In this document: positions 17,662 through 25,538 of the stretch, piece by piece
Position numbering within the stretch: position 1 is the first letter of the stretch
Layout of the letters: each line of letters opens with the position of its first letter
NCBI GenBank assembly: GCA_964618975.1
Contig: CAZUDI010000001.1
Location: 199,791-263,790 of the forward strand
Direction of reading: 5' to 3'
Source of the DNA: CAZUDI01 sp964618975
GTDB taxonomy: Bacteria; Desulfobacterota; Desulfomonilia; UBA1062
DNA: 64,000 nt
Translations under genes and position numbers: made by a program
Notes under the pieces: generated by a model
Told to the model about the DNA's origin: nothing
Seen by the model: only the letters and a program-made list of their open reading frames with translations
Databases searched by the model: none

Positions 17662-20349
17662 TCATGCCGTCCGCGTGATGCTGACGGCGCAGACCTTGTA
17701 CTCGGGGATATTGGCCACCGGATCGATGGCGTTGTTCGTGAGACGGTTGACCGCCGCCTCCTGGTAGTGGAAGGGGATGAACACCACTCCCTCGTCGCAG
17801 CGCTCAGAGATGTCCGCCACCACCTCGATGGTCCCCCGCCGTGAGGAGATCGAGAGCCTCTCGCCCGCGACCACCCCCAGACGACGCGCATCCGCCGGGT
17901 TGATCTCCACAAAGGCCTGCGGGGTGCGGGACTGAAGCCCCACTGAGCGCCGGCTCATGCTGGCAGTATGGTACTGATAGAGGATGCGCCCGGTGGTCAG
18001 GAGATATGGATATCTTTCATCCGGCAATTCGGCCGGCGGAATATGCTCGATGGCGCTGAAAAGACCCTTGCCTCTGGAAAAGGCCTGCGTATGCAGAATC
18101 GGGGTTCCGGGATGGTCCACATTGGGGCAGGGCCAGTGCAGCCCTTGCTCCTCGATGCGCTCATAGGTGATCCCCGCATACGAGACCGTGGTGGCGTTGA
18201 TCTCCTCCATGATCTCCTGGGGATTGGCATAACTCCAGTCGGCGCCAAGCCGGTTGGCCAGCATGCCGATGACCTCCCAGTCGGCGCGGGCCTCTCCGGG
18301 GGCCGCTACCGCCTTACGGATACGCTGCACACGCCGCTCTGTGTTGGTAAAGGTCCCGTCCTTTTCCGCCCAGCTGGCCGTGGGCAGGACCACATCCGCC
18401 AGCGCGGCCGTCTCGGTGAGGAATATGTCCTGCACCACGAGCAAATCCAGGTTCTGAAAGGCCTTCTGTACATGATTGAGGTCCGGGTCGGACATCATGG
18501 GATTCTCTCCCATGACATACAGGGCCTTGAGGGTCCCCGCACCCGCCGCGTCGATAACCTTCGGTATGGTCAGCCCGGGCTTTTCGGGCAATTTCACCCC
18601 CCAGGCCTCCTCGAAGGGCTGGCGGTCCTGGGCCTCGGTCACCTTCTTGTAGGCCGGCAGATTCCCGGGCAGACAGGCCATATCACAAGCCCCCTGCACG
18701 TTGTTCTGGCCCCGCAGCGGGTTCACCCCGGTGCCCGGCCGGCCGATGTTGCCGGTCAGCATGGCCAGGTTGGCCACGGACTTGACGTTATCCGTACCCG
18801 TGATGTGCTGGGTGATGCCCATGGCATACAGGATGCTCGAGGCCCCGGAGGTGGCGTACATGCGTGCGGCGTCGATGAGATCCCGGGCGGGGATTCCCGT
18901 GATCTCCTCCACCATTTCCGGGGTATAGCGGCTGACCGTGGCCTTGAGGGCCTCGAAGTTCTCGGTGCGCTCCGCAATGAACTTTTCGTCGGCCAGACCT
19001 TCGGTGATGATCACGTTCATCATGCCGTTGAGCCAGGCGATGTCGGTACCGGGCCGCTGACGCAACCAGAGGCTGGCGTACTGTCCGAGCTCGATGTCCC
19101 GCGGATCAACCAGGATCAGCCGGGCGCCCTTCTGGGTTACAGCACGCTTGACAAAGGCGGCGATCACGGGGTGGTTCTCGGTGGTGTTCGTGCCGGTGAT
19201 AAGGAAACACTGCGACTCTCCGATGTCGGAGATGGTGTTGGTCATGGCTCCGGATCCGAATGCAGCGGCCAGACCGGCCACTGTGGAGCTGTGTCAGAGC
19301 CTGGCGCAGTGATCGACGTTGTTGGTCCCGATCACGGCGCGCATGAACTTCTGAAAGAGATAATTCTCCTCGTTGGTGACCCGGGCCGAGGCCAGTCCGG
19401 CGATGGCGTCCGGGCCGCTTTCCTGTTTGATCTTTGACAACTTCTCGGCCACGAAACCGATGGCCTCCTCCCAGCTCGCCGCCGTGAGCTCGCCGTCCTT
19501 ACGGATGAGCGGCACGGTCAGGCGTTCGGGGTGGGACACGAAATCATAGCCGAAGCGCCCCTTGATGCACAGGCTGCCGTAATTCGGCGGCGGGGCCTCC
19601 TCACGGGGGGTGGTGACCTTGACGATCCGGCCGGCCCTGATGTTCAGATCCAGCTGGCACCCCACCCCGCAGTAGGTGCAGGTGGTGCGCACCTTCTGAA
19701 GGTCGTCGGCCCTTCCCTGGAAACGTCCCTGCCTCTCGGTCAGGGCCCCCACCGGGCAGACCCGCACGCACTCGCCGCAGAAGACACAATCCGAGTCCTC
19801 GTAGAGCTGGCCGAAGGCCGGCCCGACCGCGGCCGTCGGACCGCGCCCCTGATAATCCAGCACCCGGTTGACCTGGATCTCCTGGCAGGCTCGCACACAC
19901 AGACCGCAGAGCACGCACTTGTTCATATCGCGGACGATCATCTCGTTGCCCTGTTCGGTGGCCTTGACCGTCTGCGGCTCCGGGAACCGGGGGGTCTCGA
20001 TGCCCAGGGAATAGGCCAAGTCCTGCAGAACGCAATTCCCACTGCTCTCGCAGGTGATGCAGTTGTGGTGCCCCTGGGTCATGAGGAGCTCCACGGTGAG
20101 TCGGCGTGCATTCCTGACACGGTCCGTGTCCGTATGCACGATCATCCCTTCCTCGGCTGGCATGGCGCATGAGGCCACCAGGGAGCGGGCCTTCTCAACC
20201 TCGACCACGCACACCCGGCATGCGCCTACCGGCTTTATCTGGGGATGGTGGCACAGGACCGGGATGTATATCCCGTGGGCCTTGGCCACCTCGTAAACCG
20301 TTTGTCCGGGTGTGAATTCACACGCCCTGCCATCAATTGTTATGCTCAT
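17662..20349 (-). CDS. fdhA: Selenocysteine formate dehydrogenase, NAD-linked catalytic subunit
   Basis: 895 residues if TGA at 19296-19294 is read as selenocysteine (residue 352). Read naively it splits into two ORFs. The site reads VDHCARL-U-HSSTVAGL, exactly where this family has Sec or Cys. Domains in order: NuoG-like 2Fe-2S (CHHPQIKPVGACRVCVVE), His-Cys3 cluster (HHNCITCESSGNC), two 4Fe-4S motifs (CVLCGLCVRAC, CVFCGECVRVC), the molybdopterin-domain cluster (CTYCGVGC), then the catalytic and dinucleotide-binding domains to ISSRRGTIEVVADI near the end. It interconverts formate and CO2 on Mo/W-bis-MGD and passes electrons to the diaphorase subunits encoded upstream. GGAGGGATCCT precedes the ATG. 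A SECIS hairpin follows the TGA. Confidence 0.93.
19264..19282 (-). promoter_or_regulatory. Bacterial SECIS element for Sec insertion in fdhA
   Basis: On the minus strand, 11 bases after the UGA, AGTGGCC and GGCCGCT pair to form a 7-bp stem (one G-T pair) with loop GGTCT. Loop sequence and spacing match the SelB-binding element of E. coli fdhF, whose loop contains GGUCU. It lies inside the coding sequence. Confidence 0.85.
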
Positions 20350-20388
20350 AGGATCCCTCCAGTTGGGGTGCTAACCTTAATACGCGCC

Positions 20389-23300
20389 TTATTCCAGCTC
20401 GGCGTCACAGCGCAGGCAACGGCAGGCCTCTCTGTACGCGATTTCCCGTGTGTAGCCGAGTTCCACCTCCTTGAAGTTTCCGAAACGCTGTTCAATTGCC
20501 AGCTCCGGCATAGCGGCCTTGGGATTCTCCACCAGATCCTCGTCCACCTCGAAGGGGATAGCGATCTTCTCTTCCTCGGGCTCGCGGTAGGCCGGTTCGC
20601 CGTTCTTCTCGCGGATAAAGGCATCCGCCTCGGCGGCCGCCTTGTGTCCCATAGCGATGGCCTCCACCACGGTGGCCGGCCCGCTGGCCGCATCACCGAT
20701 CACGAACACGCCCGCGGCGGTGGTTTTGGTCGAGCCCTTTCCGGGCTGTTCGAAGCCGCCCCACTTGTCCAGCTGCACCTCTGATCCCTCGGGGATGAAG
20801 GTGGTGTCAGCGGACTGAGAGATGGCCGGGACGATGGTATCGATACTCAGTACGAAGGTGTCGCCTTCGATGGGTTTGGGCTTGCGCCGGCCGGAGCGAT
20901 CGAACTCGGCCAGCTGCATGCGCTGACACTCCACGCCGGTGAGACGGCCCTTCTCCCCGATCAACCGGACGGGGGCCACCAGGTAGTCGATCTTGACGCC
21001 CTCTTCTTCGGCGGCCACGATCTCGTGCTCCCAGGCGGGCATGTCCTTGCGTTCGCGGCGATAGAGGATGGTCACGTCCTTGGCACCCAGGCGCACCGAG
21101 GTCCTGGCCGCATCGATGGCCGAGTTACCGCCACCGACGATGGCCACCCGGCTGCCGATCTTCACATCCTGCCCCAGGTTGACCGCACGCAGGAATTCCA
21201 CCGCTCCCCAGACGCCTGTAAGGTCCTCGCCCTCGATGTCCAGGGTCCAGCTCTTGTGGGCGCCCACGCCGATGATGATGATATCGTAGTCGGACGAGAG
21301 CTGCTCGTAGCCGATATCCCTGCCGATACGCGTCTTCAGCCGGATATCCACCCCGAGCGCGGCGATATCATCGACCTCCTGCTGGATGACATCCCGGGGC
21401 ATACGATACTCGGGGATGGCATAACGCATCATGCCGCCGGCATAGGGCAGCTCCTCGAAGACCGTTACCGCATAGCCGCGCATGGCCAGATCCTGGGCCG
21501 CGGTGAGACCAGCCGGACCGGCGCCGATGACGGCGACCTTTTCGGTGCGGGTGACGGGAATGGGTGCGACCTCGGGACGCTCCCCGTTATCGGAGATGTA
21601 ACGCTTGAGCCAGGCGATGGCCATGGGTTCGTCGAGCTGACCCCGGCGGCACTTGTTGGCACAGAATTGCGGGCAGACCCGCCCGCATACCCCCGGGAAG
21701 GGGTTGGTCTTCCTCATGACCTTGAAGGCGTCTCCCAGCCGACCGGCCCTGATCAGGGCGATATAGGCCGGTACATCCATCTCGATGGGACAGGCATGCT
21801 GACAGGGCGACTTGAACAGGGCCGAGCACACCGCGGCCGGGCACTTCTTGTCGTAGATGTGGGCCTCGTACTCGTGCCTGAAATAGCGGATGGTGGAGAG
21901 CACCGGGTTCGGAGCGGTCTGCCCCAGTCCGCACAGGGCGGAATCCTTGATGTTCTGGGCCAGATCCTCCAGGAGCTCGATATCGCCGTCCTTACCCTGA
22001 CCATGGCAGATGCGTTCGAGGATCTCGAGCATGCGTTTGGTGCCCTCACGGCAGGGCGTACACTTGCCACAGCTCTCCTCCTGACAGAACTCCATGAAGA
22101 AGCGCGCCGTGTCCACCATGCAGGTGTCCTCGTCCATGACGATCAGTCCGCCGGATCCCATGATGGCTCCGAGCTTGATGATCTCTTCGTAGTCAGTGGG
22201 CGTATTCAGGGCCCCGGACGGGATACACCCACCCGAGGGTCCGCCGAGCTGGGCGGCCTTGTAGCCCTTGCCGCCCGGGATCCCGCCGCCGATGTCGAAG
22301 ATGATGTCGCCGATAGGTGTCCCCATGGGCACCTCTACCAGGCCCACGTTGTTGACCGCCCCCGTGAGGGCAAAGACCTTGGTACCCTTGGAACGCTCGG
22401 TGCCGATAGCGGCATACCAGTCACCGCCCTTGAGGACGATCTGGGCGATATTGGCATAGGTCTCGACGTTGTTGAGCACCGAGGGTTTCTCCCACAGTCC
22501 CTTGTTGGCCGGGAAAGGCGGTCGGGGACGCGGCATGCCGCGCTTGCCCTCGATGGAGTTCATCAGCGCGGTCTCCTCGCCGCACACGAAGGCCCCTGCA
22601 CCCTGGTAGACCTCGATGTCCAGCGCGTAGCCCGACCCGAGGATGTCCTCGCCCAGCAGGCCGTACTCCTTGGCCTGCTCGATGGCCAGTGTCAAGCGCT
22701 TGATGGCCAGGGGATATTCGGCGCGGCAGTAGATATAGCCCTTGTTGGCACCGATGCAGTAACCGGCGATGATCATGCCCTCCAGCACGGCATGCGGGTC
22801 GGCCTCCAGGATGGAGCGGTCCATGAATGCGCCCGGATCGCCTTCATCCGCATTGCAGAGGATGTACTTCACGTCGCCGGTGGCCTTGCGGGCAAACGAC
22901 CACTTCAACCCGGTGGGGAAACCACCGCCGCCGCGGCCCCTGAGGCCGGACTTCTTGACCTCTTCGATGACCTCGTCCGGGCTCATCTCCGTCAGCGCCT
23001 TGGCGGCGCCCAGATAGCCCTCCCGGGCGATGTACTCATCGATCTTCTCGGCGTCGATGAGGCCGCGGTTCTTGAGCGCGATGAGCATCTGCTTGCCGAA
23101 GAAGGGGATCTCGTGCATGTGCGGGATGGGCTTTTCGGTGAGCGGTTCGCGGTACATCAGGCGCTCCACCGGACGCCCCTTGACGATGTGCTCCTCGATG
23201 ATCTCGGGGACATCCTCGGCCTTGACGTACTGATAGAAGGTGCCCTCCGGGTAGATCACCATGATGGGTCCCGCGGCGCAGAAACCGTTGCACCCGGTTT

Positions 23301-23433
23301 CGACGATGGCGACCTCGTCTGCGAGATTTCTCTTGGCTATCTCCTGAACGATGGCCTGATGGATTCCCTCACTGCCGGTGGCGCGGCAGCCGGTTCCCCC
23401 GCAGACCAGTATGTGTGCGCGAAAGACCTTCAT
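20389..23433 (-). CDS. NuoF-GltD fusion: NADH-binding diaphorase joined to an NADPH/FAD oxidoreductase
   Basis: 1014 residues. Residues 1-110 are a thioredoxin-like 2Fe-2S domain (CGGTGCRATG ... CNGFCAAGP). Next comes the NuoF FMN/NADH region (GLRGRGGGGFPTGLKW; CNADEGDPGAF), SLBB, and a 4Fe-4S site (EESCGKCTPCREGT). From about 545 a GltD/NfnB-like half follows: two 4Fe-4S motifs (CQHACPIEMDVPAY; CGRVCPQFCANKCRRG), an FAD site (VAVIGAGPAGLTAAQDLAMR), a nucleotide site (VAIVGGGNSAIDAART) and a C-terminal FAD motif (GVFVIGDAASGPATVVEA). So one chain could handle two pyridine nucleotides and two flavins. It is 39 bp upstream of fdhA and adjoins the 2Fe-2S gene with no gap. Confidence 0.9.
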   Translation of the reverse strand: MKVFRAHILVCGGTGCRATGSEGIHQAIVQEIAKRNLADEVAIVETGCNGFCAAGPIMVIYPEGTFYQYVKAEDVPEIIEEHIVKGRPVERLMYREPLTEKPIPHMHEIPFFGKQMLIALKNRGLIDAEKIDEYIAREGYLGAAKALTEMSPDEVIEEVKKSGLRGRGGGGFPTGLKWSFARKATGDVKYILCNADEGDPGAFMDRSILEADPHAVLEGMIIAGYCIGANKGYIYCRAEYPLAIKRLTLAIEQAKEYGLLGEDILGSGYALDIEVYQGAGAFVCGEETALMNSIEGKRGMPRPRPPFPANKGLWEKPSVLNNVETYANIAQIVLKGGDWYAAIGTERSKGTKVFALTGAVNNVGLVEVPMGTPIGDIIFDIGGGIPGGKGYKAAQLGGPSGGCIPSGALNTPTDYEEIIKLGAIMGSGGLIVMDEDTCMVDTARFFMEFCQEESCGKCTPCREGTKRMLEILERICHGQGKDGDIELLEDLAQNIKDSALCGLGQTAPNPVLSTIRYFRHEYEAHIYDKKCPAAVCSALFKSPCQHACPIEMDVPAYIALIRAGRLGDAFKVMRKTNPFPGVCGRVCPQFCANKCRRGQLDEPMAIAWLKRYISDNGERPEVAPIPVTRTEKVAVIGAGPAGLTAAQDLAMRGYAVTVFEELPYAGGMMRYAIPEYRMPRDVIQQEVDDIAALGVDIRLKTRIGRDIGYEQLSSDYDIIIIGVGAHKSWTLDIEGEDLTGVWGAVEFLRAVNLGQDVKIGSRVAIVGGGNSAIDAARTSVRLGAKDVTILYRRERKDMPAWEHEIVAAEEEGVKIDYLVAPVRLIGEKGRLTGVECQRMQLAEFDRSGRRKPKPIEGDTFVLSIDTIVPAISQSADTTFIPEGSEVQLDKWGGFEQPGKGSTKTTAAGVFVIGDAASGPATVVEAIAMGHKAAAEADAFIREKNGEPAYREPEEEKIAIPFEVDEDLVENPKAAMPELAIEQRFGNFKEVELGYTREIAYREACRCLRCDAELE

Positions 23434-23829
23434 CTAGTGTGCCCCCCTCTCGTCTTGCTCCTTGCCCCTGGCCATCACGAACTCCTGCTGCACCTCTCCG
23501 TTCAAGACATGGCGCTTGAAGATCTGCCGCATCTTGTTGGCCGTGAGATACTCATAGACGATGGGCTCCTGGCCCTTGACCTCGATGGTCACCAGTGGCT
23601 CCCGACTGCAGATGCCGATGCAACCCGAGGTCGTCACCACCACGTCCCCCACATTACCCTCGCTGATCTCGCTCATCACCGTATCGAGAATCTCCTTGGA
23701 CCCGGAGGCGATGCCGCAGGTCCCCATGTGGACGGTCACCTTCACGCGCTTCTCGCCCGACCGGAACTGGTCTTCTCGCTCCACCTTTTCCTTTATCTTC
23801 TTCAAGTCATCAATCGTCAGCTTTGCCAT
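23434..23829 (-). CDS. Thioredoxin-like 2Fe-2S ferredoxin
   Basis: 131 residues. A short helix-rich N-terminus is followed by a thioredoxin-like 2Fe-2S domain: HMGTCGIASGSKEIL holds the first Cys, and TTSGCIGICSREPLVTIEV the second group. Such single-domain proteins accompany NuoE/NuoF in bifurcating hydrogenases and related formate dehydrogenases and probably relay electrons between subunits. It ends exactly where the NuoF-GltD gene begins and follows nuoE after 9 bp. Confidence 0.82.
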   Translation of the reverse strand: MAKLTIDDLKKIKEKVEREDQFRSGEKRVKVTVHMGTCGIASGSKEILDTVMSEISEGNVGDVVVTTSGCIGICSREPLVTIEVKGQEPIVYEYLTANKMRQIFKRHVLNGEVQQEFVMARGKEQDERGAH

Positions 23830-23838
23830 GCCATCCTC

Positions 23839-24345
23839 CTAGTCGTACTGGGCAAGAATGTGGGCGATCTTGGCGGGCTTCACCTGCCCATGGGTGTCCT
23901 CGTCAACCACCACCACCGGGGCCAGACCGCAGGCGCCCAGACAACGCACCGTCTCCAGGGAGAAAAGCCGGTCCGGCGTGCATTCGCCGGGCTGGATGCC
24001 CAAGGCCTCGGACATGCGTTCGAGGATCTGCTTGCCGCCGCGCACATAGCAGGCGGTACCCAGGCAGACCCGGATCACGTGCTTGCCGCGGGGAACCATG
24101 GTGAAGAAGGAATAGAACGTCACCACGCCGTAGACATTGGCCACGGGAATGTTCAGCCCCTGCGCCACGCGATGCTGAATGGCCGCCGGGAGATACCCGA
24201 GGACATCCTGAACCTTCTCGAGCACCGGGATCAGCGCGCCGGGTTTGCCCCGATAACGCTCAATGATCGCATCCACTTCCCCCAGCTGTTCGGAGGTGAA
24301 CTCCGCCAACTGCGCACTCATTTGAGACGTGTCTAATGTTGCCAC
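23839..24345 (-). CDS. NuoE-like 2Fe-2S subunit
   Basis: 168 residues, the NuoE/HydC size. Four cysteines bind the 2Fe-2S cluster: CLGTACYVRGG (two) and RCLGACGLAPV (two); the helical N-terminus GALIPVLEKVQDVLGYLP is also typical. It pairs with NuoF-like subunits in NAD-linked complexes. The start is GTG at 24345 (MATLDTSQ), with AAGGGGG 4 to 5 bases upstream; the nearby ATG at 24347 is out of frame. First gene of the formate dehydrogenase cluster. Confidence 0.88.
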   Translation of the reverse strand: MATLDTSQMSAQLAEFTSEQLGEVDAIIERYRGKPGALIPVLEKVQDVLGYLPAAIQHRVAQGLNIPVANVYGVVTFYSFFTMVPRGKHVIRVCLGTACYVRGGKQILERMSEALGIQPGECTPDRLFSLETVRCLGACGLAPVVVVDEDTHGQVKPAKIAHILAQYD

Positions 24346-24376
24346 ATTACCCCCCTTGTCATACCTTTGTTATTTG

Positions 24377-24398
24377 GCCTGTTATTTTTTTAACAGGC
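24377..24398. promoter_or_regulatory. Perfect inverted repeat upstream of the formate dehydrogenase cluster
   Basis: GCCTGTTA, six T, TAACAGGC: an 8-bp perfect dyad 32 bp before nuoE in the region shared with divergent mobA. It could be an operator for the cluster or, less likely given its position, a terminator. Confidence 0.4.
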
Positions 24399-24572
24399 TA
24401 TAGCATGCATTCCTCTGCCTATCAAGTAAAAACTGCGTGTTGTCTGAGTATTGAGTCATTATTCAGATTGCATTCTGTAAGCAGCTTACGGGAATTCAAA
24501 TGCTTTTCACAGTGCTTTCTCATCCTCGGATGAAAAGGCCCTCTGAAATCCCCCTGGGGTCGTTTTTGGACT

Positions 24573-24601
24573 TGACACATATTCGACATGCTCCCTAGTA
24601 C
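24573..24601 (+). promoter_or_regulatory. Possible sigma70 promoter toward mobA
   Basis: TTGACA is followed after 17 bases by CTAGTA. The -35 box is perfect, the -10 box poor. It lies in the mobA-nuoE divergent region (24346-24709), which otherwise holds the dyad and one interspersed repeat. Confidence 0.35.
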
Positions 24602-24607
24602 TAGGCA

Positions 24608-24690
24608 ATCATGGGTAGGGATCCCGGGGCCAGACCCTGACCCCGGGTTGACGCCGCAGGCGGAGGGAAAGTACCTCCCGGAGCGATTTT
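24608..24690 (+). repeat. Interspersed about 85-bp repeat copy
   Basis: ATCATGGGTAGGGATCCC, then GACGCCGCAGGCGG and GAGCGATT, in family order. It sits just before mobA and may overlap its leader. Confidence 0.6.
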
Positions 24691-24721
24691 CAGGTGGGGC
24701 GAGAAGGGAGTGACCCCGGGG

Positions 24722-25303
24722 ATGGGTGAACACGCGGCTACAGGCATTGTACTCATCGGAGGCCGGGCGACACGTTTCGGCTCTGACAAGGTGATCACCC
24801 CCATCGGTGACCGCCCGCTCATCGAGCACATCCTCGAGGTAATCCGGCCGATCTTCGCCGAGATCCTGCTCGTAGGGCATCCGCGCGACGAGCTCACCGG
24901 CTACCGGGTTGTGGAGGACCTCCTCCCTCATTCCGGCCCGCTGGGCGGTCTCTACACCGCCCTGAGCACGATCACCACACCTTACGGTTTTGTCTTTGCG
25001 GCGGACATGCCCAACCTCAGTCGGGCCTTCATCGAATACATGCTCGCGTGTTCAGGACAACACGACATCATCATCCCGGTGTGGTCCAAGGGCAGAGAGC
25101 CTCTGCATGCGCTCTATCACCGCGACCTGCGCCCGGCCGCCCACGAGCTCATCTCCCGGGGGGCCCTGCGTATCTTCGATCTAATGCAGGGGGCCTCCAC
25201 CCTGACCATCCCGGAAGAGACCATTCGCAGCTACGGGCGTCCCGAGGTCATGTTCGCCAACATCAACACCCCCCATGACGCCAAGGCCCACTTGATGACC
25301 TAG
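24722..25303 (+). CDS. mobA: Molybdenum cofactor guanylyltransferase (MobA-like)
   Basis: 193 residues. The nucleotidyltransferase signature reads GIVLIGGRATRFGSDK (family form LAGGxSxRMGxDK), followed by HSGPLGGLYTAL and FAADMPN with the metal-binding Asp. The enzyme attaches GMP to molybdopterin to give the MGD cofactor that formate dehydrogenase needs. Being divergent from the FDH cluster supports this role. ATG at 24722 is taken; a GTG at 24710 in the same frame is possible, since GAAGGGAG lies next to both. Confidence 0.82.
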   Translation: MGEHAATGIVLIGGRATRFGSDKVITPIGDRPLIEHILEVIRPIFAEILLVGHPRDELTGYRVVEDLLPHSGPLGGLYTALSTITTPYGFVFAADMPNLSRAFIEYMLACSGQHDIIIPVWSKGREPLHALYHRDLRPAAHELISRGALRIFDLMQGASTLTIPEETIRSYGRPEVMFANINTPHDAKAHLMT

Positions 25304-25538
25304 GGCGCAGGTGTTGCGTTATCGGTTTCCCTGGGGGGGCATGCTGCCGGCAGTCATGCCTGCCGGACAGAGTTGGATTCCGGAAAAATATTTCCCTTTT
25401 TCAGACAACCTTTTCCCACGCCGTGAGGGCAGCCCATATTATTGCATGATTTTTCAGGCAATTGCGCAGCCAAATCTGGGTATGCAACTTGCATTGTGAG
25501 ACGCAGTCACGATTATGCATCTTTTTGAGGAGGAGTTT

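Noticed and set aside
19282..19296. Frameshift or nonsense mutation splitting formate dehydrogenase
   Set aside because: The frame is continuous through a single TGA at the known Sec position, with a SECIS hairpin behind it.
21025..24336. 1103-codon open frame on the plus strand opposite the NuoF-GltD/NuoE genes
   Set aside because: Shadow of high-GC coding on the minus strand; the translation (Leu/Gly/His/Asp-rich) has no motifs, while the opposite strand shows complete cofactor motifs.
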